The position numbers and the translations under genes are program-made. A DNA stretch of 64,000 bases from Eutypella sp. D-1. Lineage: Eukaryota; Ascomycota; Sordariomycetes; Xylariales; Diatrypaceae. The notes under the pieces were generated by a model. That model was not told the DNA's origin. It saw only the letters and a list, made by a program, of their open reading frames with translations, and made no database searches. The stretch covers positions 620,001 through 684,000 of the forward strand of contig JAJTTP010000020.1 in assembly GCA_023313575.1 (NCBI GenBank), given 5' to 3'. Shown in pieces: positions 47,755 to 60,092 of this stretch (position 1 is its first letter; each line of letters starts with the position of its first letter).

Positions 47755-49824
47755 ATGTTGCGGCAGCGCATAGCAACGCTCTGCACCCGCCGGCAGACCG
47801 GCCGAGCCGGAACGATCGCCAGCCCCCGGCGCCATGACGCCCGCCCCGCTCTCACGCGAGCGCTCCCCCACCGGACATTGCCGCCAATGCGCACCATGCA
47901 AACCGGAGCGCCCTTCGAACCGCTGCGCCCGCCATCACCCTCGTCCCTCGGCAAGCCGCGCGCCGCGCGCTCGTACCGGCGCACGCGGAAATGGGGGCGG
48001 CGGGCGCTGATCCTCTCGGTAGGCGCGGGGGCGCTGTACCTAGCGGACAACCAGCTGCTAGCGTCGGGGGTGGCGCGGTCGTTGCGGACGTTCGGGCTCG
48101 GGCTGTTCGTGGCGCTGGACTACAAGCTCAATTTCCGACCCGAGCCGCTCACGGGCGGCACCATCGAGGACCTGCACCGCCGCAGCGCCGAGCGCCTGTT
48201 CGACCTCCTCCGCGCCAACGGCGGCCTCTACCTCAAGATCGGCCAGGCCATTGCCATGCAGTCCGCGGTGCTGCCGCCGGAGTTCCAGCGCATGTTCGCC
48301 CGCATGTTCGACGACGCGCCCCAGGCCGCCTGGGCCGACGTCGAGAAGGTCATCCGCGGCGACTTCGGCGGCCGCGGTGCCGAGGAGGTCTTCGGCGTCA
48401 ACTTCTCCGGTGAGGAGGAGCAGGGCGGGCGCGCGGGGCTGATGGAGCGGCGGGCGCGCGCTAGCGCCAGCGTCGCGCAGGTGCACTGGGCGCGGCTGCC
48501 GGACGGGCGGGAGGTCGCGGTGAAGCTCCAGAAGCCGGAGATAGCGAAGCAGGTGGGCTGGGACCTGTGGGCGTTCCGGGTGGTGATGCGGGTGTACGCG
48601 CGGTGGTTTGATCTGCCGCTGCAGGGCGTCGTGCCCTTCGTCACGGACCGGCTCATGCTCGAGACAGACTTCGAGGCCGAGGCGCAGAACTCCGAGCGCA
48701 TGCGCGCCCTCGTCGACGCCGAGCCCGCCCTCCGCGGCCGCGTCTACGTGCCCCGCGTCTACCCCGAGTTCACCACCCGTCGCGTCCTCGTCACCGAGTG
48801 GATCGAGGGCGTGCGCCTCTGGGACAAGGACGCCACCACGGGACGCTGGCTCGGCGGGCGCGACGTGGGATCGCCCGGCACCGGCGATGGCGCCGCCCTA
48901 ACATTCACGCCGGCGGACCTCGCGGCCGCGCGGCGCGAGCTGCGGGAGAACCCACTGCGCGAGCAGCTCAAGCCGGACCGGGAGACGACGTGGCGGGGCC
49001 GCAGCGGTAAAGGCGGACTGGGGCTCACGACGCGGGAGGTGATGGGGACGATCGTGGACCTGTTCGCGGCGCAGATGTTCAAGTTCGGCGTGGTGCACTG
49101 CGACCCGCACCCGGGCAACATCTTCGTGCGGCGGCTGCCGTCCGGCAAGGCGCAGGTCGTGCTCCTCGACCACGGCCTCTACGTCTACATGTCGCCCCGC
49201 TTCCGGCACCAGTACAGCCGCTTCTGGAAGGCGCTCATGGCCTTCGACAACGCGACCATCGCCGAGGTCACCCGCGAGTGGGGCATCCGCGGCGCGCCCG
49301 ACTTCTTCGCCAGCCTGACGCTAATGCGGCCGTACGAGGGCGGGGAGGCGGGAAGTCAAGGCGGCGGGCTGGGTCGCAGGGCGGCGCGACACCTCGAGGG
49401 CCGCACGGCGGCGGAGGCGCATTTCGAGGCGCAGCGCCGCATGAAGGAGGGTCTGCGGGACGTGCTGGCCGACGAGGAGCGGTGGCCCAAGGAGCTCGTG
49501 TTCATAGGCCGCAGCATGCGCGTCGTCCAGGCCAACAACCAGTTCCTCGGCAGTCCCGTCAACCGTGTCAAGCGCATGGCCCTCTGGGCCAGCCGCAGCC
49601 TGTACCAGGACGTCGGATTATCGTGGCGCGACCGCTTCGGCTACGCCGCCCGCCACCTCCTGTTCCGCGCCGTCCTCCTCGCCTCCGACCTCGCGTTCCT
49701 CGCTGCTAAGGTCCGCCAGTGGCTCGGCTGGGGCCGCGGTATGGATGATGAGCTCGAGCTTCGCGTGCGTGATATGGCCCGCGAGATGGGCGTCGAGCTC
49801 CAGCATAACGTTTTCGAGGGCTGA
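47755..49824 (+). CDS. MCP2: ABC1/UbiB-family kinase-like mitochondrial protein
   Basis: A 689-residue intronless protein. Residues 1-44 are Arg-rich with few acids, fitting a mitochondrial presequence; Met45 and Met48 are alternative starts. A hydrophobic segment lies at about 83-97. The UbiB motifs are present: KIGQ (161-164, the KxGQ motif), the Ala-rich loop ASASVAQVH (236-244), VAVKLQ with the presumed Lys257, HCDPHPGN (448-455) and LDHGLY (471-476, the DFG equivalent). About 70 residues between the WIEG block (349-352) and LTTREVM (424-430) are low complexity. I place it with yeast MCP2/CQD2 (YLR253W) rather than COQ8, which governs mitochondrial lipid and coenzyme Q distribution; this assignment is by motif context and could be a sister subgroup. 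Confidence 0.85.
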   Translation: MLRQRIATLCTRRQTGRAGTIASPRRHDARPALTRALPHRTLPPMRTMQTGAPFEPLRPPSPSSLGKPRAARSYRRTRKWGRRALILSVGAGALYLADNQLLASGVARSLRTFGLGLFVALDYKLNFRPEPLTGGTIEDLHRRSAERLFDLLRANGGLYLKIGQAIAMQSAVLPPEFQRMFARMFDDAPQAAWADVEKVIRGDFGGRGAEEVFGVNFSGEEEQGGRAGLMERRARASASVAQVHWARLPDGREVAVKLQKPEIAKQVGWDLWAFRVVMRVYARWFDLPLQGVVPFVTDRLMLETDFEAEAQNSERMRALVDAEPALRGRVYVPRVYPEFTTRRVLVTEWIEGVRLWDKDATTGRWLGGRDVGSPGTGDGAALTFTPADLAAARRELRENPLREQLKPDRETTWRGRSGKGGLGLTTREVMGTIVDLFAAQMFKFGVVHCDPHPGNIFVRRLPSGKAQVVLLDHGLYVYMSPRFRHQYSRFWKALMAFDNATIAEVTREWGIRGAPDFFASLTLMRPYEGGEAGSQGGGLGRRAARHLEGRTAAEAHFEAQRRMKEGLRDVLADEERWPKELVFIGRSMRVVQANNQFLGSPVNRVKRMALWASRSLYQDVGLSWRDRFGYAARHLLFRAVLLASDLAFLAAKVRQWLGWGRGMDDELELRVRDMAREMGVELQHNVFEG

Positions 49825-52800
49825 TTTTTACCGGGCGTTAACCCTCCATACACACAGACACACACGACATACACTCTGCTTTTGTACAAACTTTTGTTGG
49901 GCCTTTATGGCGGGGTTCCTTGGTTTCTGGTTTCTGGTTCTGGTTCTGGTCTTCTTGATAGATAGAACGGGTAGGTGGTGATGGCTGTTGGCGGAGGGGG
50001 TGTGACTACTGACTACTTAGACTAAAGTAAGGTAGTCTGGCGGCTAGATGTAGATGACGATAGCACGGCGCGGTCGTCTTGCTCGGGTCTTGGTCTTGTA
50101 TGATACCAGATGTGACAATATACACAAGAAGCTTAGACGGATGGATGCATGGGATCAGATGGATGGGACTTTGCATGCTCCCGCTAATTCACCACTACCT
50201 TATCTACAACGTCACTGTAGTATATCGCACGTACAATCCGCCCAGTTATCATTATGATTATTATTGCCTTTTTTGACATCTGACACCCTACAGCTATCGT
50301 CCGGTTACCCTAAACCCCCCTTGGCACTTTCACTTATATGTATGTAGGACAGCCTTATCGTACATACAGTGAGTGGACGTCGAAGGACCTGCCCTGCCTC
50401 CTGCCCAGAGCAAGCGAGATAACGACGACCTGCCGCCACCATGATGCTGGCATATAAATATTTTGCCATGTACCGAGCTTGACCATCGTTCTTTCCATCG
50501 GGCGCGTATAGACTGATCTCAGGGGAACTAATACTACCCCTCATACAGGCACGCATGCTTGCAGACATGTATATATATCTACTCTATATCATCATACGTA
50601 GATAGTAGGGTAGATATATAGTAAGTAGTATGTCAACGGATAAACCGTTCATCCACACGATCACGTCGTCGTCTGGTGGAGACTACTAGCCCGTACATAA
50701 TTGGACTTTAACATCTTACTACCTACAATACGGCCCTCGATGTTCCCAGCAGGCAGGTAGGCAGGCGGGCGCTTCGTCGGAGGTTCTCATGATTGGACAC
50801 ACACTGCTGCTGCTGCTGCTGGCGTCGGCGGCGCCAATTTTGTATCCGTGGATATTTACTTACAGTTAGTACCTTGCCTCTTTTGCCTCTTTTTCCCTTT
50901 ACCTTTTTCTCTTTTCTACATACACGACAACGCGGGCTCCCGCGCCAAGCTGCAATTACTTATGTAGTTAAATCCTCCGATGGTGATGATGATGCAGCGG
51001 GGGGATGGCCAATGGACGGACGAAGCGACACGCCCAGGTTGTTCGGTTGACCTAAGAAACTGGGGAGTCACCTGAGCCAACCTTAGTTATCCGAAACTCA
51101 TGCTGTGCGATGTAGGCGGCGGGACTGGGGGTTGCACTGCGTGGAGGGAAGTGGATGGAGAGGGTAGGGTGGCAGGTGGGTGGGAGTTGTATAAGAAAAG
51201 TGCCCGCTTGTCTCGGGGATATTCTATCGGTAGAGATGCGTGTCGTGGTATATATATAAAGAGAGAACCAACACGACTCTTGAGAATATAGTGATAGTGA
51301 TGCCGAGAACATAATGGATCTACCTAGTCCTGCACGGCACTGTTATAGAGCAAGCTGAAAACTACTCTGTCTAAGTACCTGACCTAATACTCACTCAGTA
51401 TTCGGTATTGAAGAAAGAGAAGCCTACTATAACTACACGTAACTATGCATGTGGTAGTGGAACCCCGGACCATCTTGGATCCATCTTTTCAAGTGGAGAC
51501 GAATTATGGGACGGGATCGTCTGGTACCTACTTAGGTAATTAAGCAGCCCCCCCCCCCTTTTCAATCTCAAACGATGTGGTCGGGTGCTGCTGCAAAGCC
51601 GCATCGAATGCGCTGCGATGATGCGATGCGATGCGATGCGCCTGCGTATCAGTGTGCATTATGCATTAGCTGATCTTCCACAGATATACATACAGCTGGG
51701 CAGTTCATATATGTATGGGTATCTAAGCAACCCCCTTCCCTCCTAACCCCCCTAAGACTCCGGGTTCTCTTACTGGCACCTTCACAGCTGGTAAGGAGGG
51801 AACATTTGTTTTATTTATTAGTGGACGCGCAGCGCAGCCCTAGGGCCTGGTCAAGTTAAGATGAGCGATAAGCAGATCAGATACACTTGCATCAATGGGT
51901 GGATACGGAGTTCGAGGTTTAGAGATCTCTACCCCAGTTCATCTAATCTATGTATGTTATGGATGTAGCAGGGCTCTAGCTAGGCCCTTTCATCTTTTCG
52001 TCCTTCATTTACCTGGTACGTGCCCAAGTTAAGTTGTGTCCACTGTCTTGCGTGCGCCGGTTCTGGCTGTGTATTATATGGTGCTAAGAGAGTTAGCTTT
52101 AAAGGCCCGAATTTTTGGTATTAGTCGCCCGACTACAACCTTCATTTACACTTGCGCCGGCGCCGTGCCTAAGATTGGTTACTTTGCTCCTTCCTCTCTC
52201 TATCCTTTCTACTACTATCCCCGCGCAGTAGGAGTTGGGCAGAAGTTGAATGGGACCCGAGTGAACCTTCCTTCCCATTGGTAGCTTGGGTGTCGGCTGC
52301 TAGTCATAATGGTACCTGCATTAAGCCCGCGTCCGCCTGCCCGCTTGCCCACTTCGCCCCTCCCCTTTACTTGCACTTGTAATAGCTGCGTCGTTCCATG
52401 CCGGGATAAGTACCTTTGGGAGTCTTGGGGGGGTGGAGGGGGTATTTCCTTTCCCTCTTCCTAAAATGCACCATGCACCCCGCTGATTGGACCAGTAATC
52501 TGAGGCAAGCGTTCCCTCCCCCTGTAAGAAGTCTTGGGATTGGAGGTTGGTCCCCTATTCGAACTCGGATTGGGGTTTGAAGCCGGGGAAAGAGGAACAC
52601 CTTCCAGGGCTGTTACGGCTCACCCGTGTCAATTAAATGTTGTTTTAAACTTTTGGTGGCATGGTACCTTATTACTTACGTACGATCCTGCTCAGGTTTA
52701 CCAGGTTACGTCTCCGTTCATCGATGTTTCTTCTCTTCTCGATGGATCATGGAAGGGGGTTAAACTGGCCTGAACTGGTAGAATTAGGATAGGGCGGGCA

Positions 52801-55091
52801 TGTTGTCCTTTCAAACACATGACAACTGTAGAATGTTTTATGTTTCGATCTGGGTATGTTTCGTATGAATACCGCATACTATAATATCTACAACTCCCGA
52901 GGTCTCTCGATGACATTTTTAAAAAGTGTCTCTCAAGATTGTAACATCGATAGATAGCTCTCAAAGGAAGGTACTTGCGTTTCCGTAGTTGTTACCCGTG
53001 GACTGCTTGTTACCCGACTTGTCCATCACCCAATTCTAACCCTTCTAACACCAGCAGACCGGGTTTGACCCCAGTGCTACCCGTAGACTCCTCTACCTCC
53101 TTCCCTACTACTAGTATGTACCTAGAGTAAGTAGAGTGTAGGAACCTAGTCCGATCATCAATCGACTCTCCTGGGTTTTTCTCTTCCTCTTCCTCCTTCA
53201 ACCTTTAAACCTTATTATACTTCACCGGCGCGAATTTCCTGGACGTCTCGTAGCACGCCAACAGAAACCCAATTCGAAGAAGGAAAAGTAAAGCAATTAC
53301 CGTCCTAATCATCAAAAATACCGCCGCAGGATCTTTCCATTCTGATTTCCTCTTTCTTTCTTTCCCTTTTTTTTTCTTTCCAACCATTATTCTTCCAACT
53401 TTCTTGGGTTTGGTTCGACGACCACCTAATTACCTCTCTCTTTTTTCTCTCTCTCGAAACAGGCGCCTCACGGTTAGGCCCGTCTTTTAAGACAACGTCT
53501 GAGACCAATCTTCTTTTTTTTCCCCTCCCCTTCTCTCTTTTTTGTTCCTTTTTATATCTCGATTCCAGATCCATACGCACGATTCACCAGTCGCTAAGCG
53601 ACCTCCACTCGTCGATCGATATCGCAATTACTTTCATTCCAATCGCAGCCCGCAGCCGCAGTCGCAGTCACCATCAGGTCAGTTCGCGCGTTTAGTTGCT
53701 TCTAAAATGCAACCACCTCCACCTTACCTACTTACTATTCCTGCCCCTCTCTACGTTTGTACCCGGCATCCGTCTCGTCGCGCGCAAACTATCGCACACC
53801 ACTCACTACCTTACGTGGTTTTCGGATCGCTCTGGGTATTTGTTTGGTTGGCAGGTTGTATGGACATTCTCGAAGGGACAGAAGAAACCTAGCCAAGCGC
53901 GTAGGGGGGTCGCATTTCTTGGTCGATCATTAGAAAGCGCATGCTCCTGCATATCCACCTACTTGGGTAAATCTACCTGCCTACCCAGGTACCTACCTAC
54001 CTAAGCTATGGATTTGATCTTCTGGCGCTCTCTTGAAGCATTAAATCCATGCATGGAAACATGGATGGACGTTTGGATGCCATTGGCGTCACCAACGCCC
54101 CTTCCATATCCTGCGACTTTGTTTTTGCCAGCAATGGCCCAGGATTCCTGCCTACCTAAGTGTAGAGACCCCTGTTACTTTGTTATCAGACAACCAAGGA
54201 GGGTGGGAGCGCTCTTGCTCCTATTCCTATGCCTGTCTCTAGAAACGAATCAGTTGGATGACGCGCGGTCCTCCCTATTTCAGCTATTTGCTGTCCATGG
54301 ATGTTGCCTCATGCTTGTATTAACATACCAATTTGAATTTCGGCGCGAAGCTCTACCAACGACAAAAGACTGACTTTAGGATTCCCAATATAGTACCCCA
54401 CCCGCGACAGGCTCACTCACCTTTTTTCAATTCTTTGTTCTCTTGTTCTAGCGTTCGAGTGTGACAAAGAATCCCAAACAGCCACTTACTATCGAAATTC
54501 GACTTGGCCAGTAAAGAAACGCAGTCCGCACGTAATCGCAAATCAGTAAAGCGACTAGTCAACCCGACAACCTACGTCAGCCAATCGAACGATAAGTCAT
54601 CGCATACGCGGGCGCAGACGCAACCAACCAAGGAAAAGTAGGCACATACAACTCTCGTATTCGTGGGCGGTCCTTCTCTTCTTCCCCTCGTTCCGTCGTG
54701 TAGTTACCTACATACCTACCACATATAGGTAAAGGTACCTGTCTACTTCTTTGCGACTCCCCTCTCCTACCCGATTATTGCCGGATGAGATCATTCCACA
54801 CCACAAAGAAGGCGTAGATCTCATTACTCCTCTGCTCTTTCCTCGCAACCGATTTGAACGACCGATCGAACCAACCAGCAAGCCTATCGTCGGTTTTAAC
54901 TCCTTTCTCTCTCGGCGGCACTCACCTGGATCAATCCAGCGACGTCAACATTTTGTGCAAGCAAGCTCTGCTGCCAATCTCTAACAACCCAACCTTCTCT
55001 TCGCTCTCGGAGGACGTTCCTCGTTTTCTTCGCGAACTGTCGCGGAACCAACGTAGCCGTGCTGATTGTGGTCGTTCTTTGATGCTCGCAA
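49825..55091. other. Gene-poor region upstream of septin
   Basis: A 5.3-kb region, the longest gap in the window. It has no supported gene. It includes (CTG)6 at 50804-50821, a poly-C run at 51548-51558, (ATGCG)4 at 51621-51640 and a pyrimidine-rich zone at about 53.3-53.6 kb that may mark the septin transcription start. If so, the leader is about 1.5 kb or contains an intron; the GTCAGT at about 53676 could be a donor. Open frames at 53542-54373 have no domain. Confidence 0.5.
51523..51538 (+). repeat. TACCTA/TAGGTA inverted motif, opposite orientation
   Basis: The 14-base core TACCTACTTAGGTA (51525-51538) is the exact reverse complement of the core at 11349-11362 and 12026-12039. Confidence 0.75.
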
Positions 55092-56759
55092 ATGAGTCAA
55101 AGTCAAGAACAACGTCGATCTGGTTTCGGGATGTTGCTTCGACGCAGTAAATCCGGGGACCTTGGTAGCAAGGGGAGGAAGAAGGGACAGCAACAGCAAC
55201 GTCAAGAAATCGTCCCCAAATCCCCTCCTCGCTTACCCGCCCTTTACAATGGCGCCCAACCTCCTGAACTACAGTCCTTCGGCGGCGAGATGCGTCCCGA
55301 CTCGCTTGCCATCGTATCTGGAAAAGTTGACCATTCATTCCATCACTACCCTCCTAGGGCCTCTATGGATCCGGGACGCCCGTCCATCTCGTCTAATGTG
55401 CCGCCCGTCCCGCCGATCCCCGACGGAGGCTATGTAGATCCCTACGCTCGCACTGAAAGCATGACACATCGCGGCCGGTATAGCTACGCGAGCAGTGCTA
55501 TCAGCACTATCAACAGCCCCCGAAAGGTTCGCAGACGGAAGGATCCTACACCATTCAAGTACGTTGGCCTTTTTTTGCTCCTATTGAACTGGTTCGTATA
55601 ATCCCCATTTGGCTGACTTTGTATCCACTCTAGCATCTTGATTGTCGGCACGCGCGGTTCGGGGAAAACCTCATTCCTCGAATTCCTCAAGACGTCTCTA
55701 GCCCTGCCACCCAAGAAGAGGTCACAACGCTCCACTGAGATAGAAATGGAAGTCTCACTCAACGCCACACCCTCGGGTGGTTTCATACCGCACTATCTCG
55801 AGAGTGAGATCGACGGCGAGCGCGTAGGCTTAACGCTTTGGGACTCGGAGGGCCTGGAGAAGAACGTGGTCGACCTCCAATTACGTGAAATGTCGAAGTT
55901 CATGGAAAGCAAGTTCGAAGAGACGTTTACCGAAGAGATGAGGGTGATAAGGTCGCCCGGTGTCCAAGACACACATATCCATGCGGTCTTCCTCGTTCTA
56001 GACCCTGTTCGCCTCGATCGCAACATCGCGGCGGCGAAGGCAAGCTTCGCCAACGGACACTACGGCGGCCACGACGCGGAGCTGGATCGGCTTATCGGCA
56101 GCTTGGATGATGATCTAGACCTTCAGGTTATGCGTACTTTACAGGGCAAGACGACTGTGATACCGGTCATTTCGAAGGCCGACACCGTCACCACGGCGCA
56201 CATGAATGTCCTCAAAAAGACGGTCTGGTCTAGTCTCAAGAAGGCGAACTTTGACCCCTTAGAGGCGCTGGGTCTCGACGACGATGATACAACAACGCCT
56301 GATTCTAGCAGAATCGACGAGGTCGACGAAGAAGACGAGACCGCGGATGATACGATTACCCAAGACGAACCCAAAGAAAATGATGCAGAGGGTCACGAGA
56401 CACCGGAGAGCGACTCGTCTCTTCCGATCCAAGGCCGGACCTCCCGGGGCTCTTCGGGGAGACGCTCCAGTAACTCTACCCGCCGGGCTAAGGAACTAGA
56501 GGCGGTGGACGAGATCCCTTTCCTGCCCCTGTCCATCATCAGCCCCGACCTATATGAGCCCGACGTCATCGGCCGTAAATTTCCCTGGGGCTTCGCCAAT
56601 CCCTACGACGAAGAGCATTGCGATTTCATGCGCCTGAAAGACGCCGTATTTGCGGAGTGGCGTGGCGACCTACGTGAAGCTAGCCGGGAACAGTGGTATG
56701 AGGGATGGAGGACGAACCGTCTCAAACAGCGAGAACCGTCGTTTGGTCGGCGTCGCTGA
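55092..56759 (+). CDS. aspE: Septin, AspE-like
   Basis: Two exons, 55092-55558 and 55634-56759, joined GT-AG in frame, giving 530 residues. The first 155 residues are Ser/Pro/Arg-rich and basic, as in septin N-termini that bind membranes. The GTPase domain begins NILIVGTRGSGKT, with the P-loop GTRGSGKT at 161-168. The switch motif is DSEG (226-229) where canonical septins have DTPG, and the base-specificity motif is SKAD (336-339). An acidic insert (about 364-414) separates this from a C-terminal block with PLSIISPDLYEPDV and CDFMRLKDAVF, typical of septins. No C-terminal coiled coil follows. These traits fit the filamentous-fungal AspE class, which in Aspergillus is not a core-octamer subunit but aids septin organisation. 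Confidence 0.88.
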
Positions 56760-59700
56760 TGCCCGTACGAACGGTCCGGCCCGACTTCCTTCGACCTTTT
56801 CCCCGGTGAATATCGGACGAAAATGGTACATATCGTTTCACACTCCTAGCGACTTTTCCCTTGAATCATTTGTCGATCGATCACGTAGCATACCCCAACC
56901 CGTTTTCTCTTACCCTCTCTTATTATTCTTTTCTATGTATCATATGTTTCCTGGCGAACAAGACTTTAGGCCCTGCGGGATATCGACCCCGGCACGGGCC
57001 ACACCCCCAATAATTCAGTTCTGACTCGACGCAATCACTACGATGTACTGGTCCGGAAGCTAGGCTTAGAAGATCCGGTTGGGCTACGCCCACGCCTTGC
57101 TCGGCTTGCTATGGGACTACCAGCATCAGCAAGCAGGGCAGCTTGACGTTGTGTCCTAGCCTACAGGGCTATAATTTAACCATTGTGAATGCCCGCTCCG
57201 AGTCTACGATTCCTCGCTATGTCGTCGCTTTTCGGTGAACCATCCTTACGGAAATGGAGGCGTTTATTTCAAGAGGAGGCAAGCCTCAGATCAGTACTAG
57301 CCTTGAGTGAAGGAGAAGGCAGGGAGAGGTTTAAAATGATGGACCATCAATTCTTGTTTGTTGTGTGGTGATAAATAAGATAGCTAGCTTTTCCCCCTCG
57401 ATTTTTTTACTAAACTTACCTATCTTGATGATGAACCAAACCAAACCAAACCAAACCACACCGTCTCTACCCGGTTTAGTCAGTTTTTTCCTCAGGAGGA
57501 GGAGGAGGAGGGGCGCAGATGGTGGTGGTGGTTTTATTTCCAATAAAAAAACCTTTATTTTTCTTCCACCTAATAACTATCCGTTATCGAATGCCACGTG
57601 ATGAAGAAGAGAGAAGAAAAAGAAAAAGAGAGGAGAACGTGAGATGAGTGAGAGAGTAAGGTGATGCGGTGGGTTTCTTTTATTGTTGTTCTTCGGTTCG
57701 ATTCGATTGAAATCTGATTTCATATACCACGATACGATACGATATAATTAGATCCGGTATGCTCCCCTCCCTGTCTTTATGCGTGTTGTCTGTCTCTCTG
57801 TCGTATGGAATATCCCTACGATAGGGAAGTATAGGACGCGGGACGGTATTATAATACGGTACTACTTTTATTTCTATTTTTACTTTTACTTTTACTCCAA
57901 CTTCTGACTTGAATGCCTGCGCAGCGCAGTCGAGTTGAGATTCATCAGGATACTGAAAGAAAAGTACTCTTATATATTATAGATATATATCTGGCTTACA
58001 CTCTTGGGGAACATTTGTGTAGTTAGGTAGGTGTTTAAGCAGCGGCATCTCTTTGCTAACCTTGGAACTTACATAGGATTGGCATCTGGGCATATAATTA
58101 ATAAGATGTGAGTGAATTAAGTAGGTATGAGATTAGTTAGAAGTCGATGTCGATATATTTAAATGGCTTTATTGCTATGCCTCCGTTTACTTCTTGGTAT
58201 CTATGGATTGTATAACGTTTAACGTGCATACTTCTACCAATAGCTGGAAATGCCTAAGTACCTAATGCTGGAGGACATTTCTAAATCCAGGGGTTTACAG
58301 GTAGTACACACTAACTTAGGTATGTAGAACTACCTAACCTTGAACGTTGTAACTATTTGCACGTGGGTCTACGGCTTTAGCTTACTTGTCAGTCAGGGGG
58401 AATGTAGTTGTAGAAAAGAAACCCCTCGAGCCCCGCCTTACCTTGCACCTTTAGGTGGGCTAGTTGGCTTACTTCTTATTCATACTTGTATATGTATGTA
58501 TGTAGGTGCGTGGACGTAAGAGCTGGTGTAAGTTGCGGAGGACGAATGTAATATACCTAAGATATATCCCATTCCCGGGACTCCGGCCTGACTGGAGATA
58601 ACCTGTAATATCAAATATTCGTATTAGGTGTACTAGGTGTGTATGTAGGTAGTTATTTGTATAAGATATACCCGGGTGTGGGGTGCATATTTTAAGTAAC
58701 CTTAGGGGCTTTGCTAATGATAGGTGTCCCGAGCTCTCCAGCTCTCTTAGGGATTTATCCGCTTGCACATGCTTGCGTTTACCAGTTATAGTAGGTCTGC
58801 AGGCAGGTAGTGGTAGGTATCTACAATCTAACTGGAGTATGGTAAGGCTGTCTGTCCAACCAACCACGTACTTAGACGTTTAGGTACATTACATAACCTA
58901 TATATATATACTTAAATGTCACTTGCTAGACTATAAAGATGCCATACAAGTACACATCAAGTGGGTGTACTAGGTAAGTACGTAGGCTAGCAGATTATGT
59001 ACCTACGGATGGATACAGGACCCTCATCTCCAGCCCTGGAGGGCTTTCATAAGCTTCCATTAGCTTACTTGGGTACATACCATACCCCTAGGTAAGTACA
59101 TACTTTATGTATGCAGACAGACAACTAATTCATCATCAGTTCAACATAACTAAACCTTCTTTACCCACTCACTCACCTAACTTACATACATACCTCTTCC
59201 CTCTTCCCTCTTCTTCGTATTACCACTTGCAACTCTGTCTTCAACTAATTGCACTTGTCCAAACGACACGGACCTTGAAAACAGCTTTCCTTTGGTCTTT
59301 GGAAAAGAAGAAGAAGAAGAAGACGCTGACCAGCTAAGCCGTTCGCTAATCCGCTTCCACTCACTTTTTTTGAACTCTCTTGACTTCTCGACATCGACGT
59401 CTACATAACATCCACTTCTACTTCCATAGGCGGATTCTAGCCACATTAGATATACCTATTCTCGGAGGAAAATATAGACCAAGGGAAGACCCGCTTCGAG
59501 GTTACCTGTTGTTGTTGTTGCTATTATTATTGTTGTTGGTGGTGGTTGCTGTCGTTGCATTACACACACCGTTGTACCGTTTGTCGTGGATTGTGGAACT
59601 GCTACTTTGCTGGCTTTCCCCCTTCCCCCTCCCCCTTCTTCTCCCGGACTAGATGCTGTCCCGATCCCGGTGACTCCCTCGCTGGCCTGTGCAAATGGAT

Positions 59701-60092
59701 GCCGCCGTCCCGAATGCTATATGTGCGTAACCCGGTAGGTCATCTGAGGGGGAATATCACGAGCCGAACGAGTAAGCGAGCGCACGCAGTCAACGAACGG
59801 ACGAACGAACGGGCGAACGAGCAAGTGGAAATAACGGAACGGCCCTCCGCTTACCCACGATCACCCCGACGTGCCTCCGCCCTCATACGATATTCACTGT
59901 TCGATCATCTTTCTCTCCTCTCCATCTCCACCACGGAAGCCCCTTTGTAGTGTATACCCGAAGTCTGCAGGGGAGGCTTTAGACAGGGTGGTTCTCGTAT
60001 CTCGTAAAAGGAAAGACTGGATGTGGCACCCTGTCAACCACCTCCTTCTCCGGTAGCAGCAAACAGCAGCACCAGTAGCAGCAGCAGCAGCC
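56760..60092. other. Intergenic region septin/NVJ2
   Basis: A 3.3-kb region with no recognised gene. The left end is the septin 3' flank; the right end is the NVJ2 promoter and leader. It contains a CCAAA tandem near 57436-57456 and several TACCTA/TAGGTA half motifs near 58.2-59.1 kb. Confidence 0.55.
60077..60091 (+). repeat. (AGC)5 microsatellite abutting the NVJ2 start
   Basis: Five AGC units end one base before the CATGGG start context of NVJ2, so length changes here would alter the immediate leader. Confidence 0.85.

Noticed and set aside
53542..54373. Open frames upstream of the septin gene
   Set aside because: Pyrimidine-tract and promoter-region frames without a domain; more likely leader or promoter sequence.
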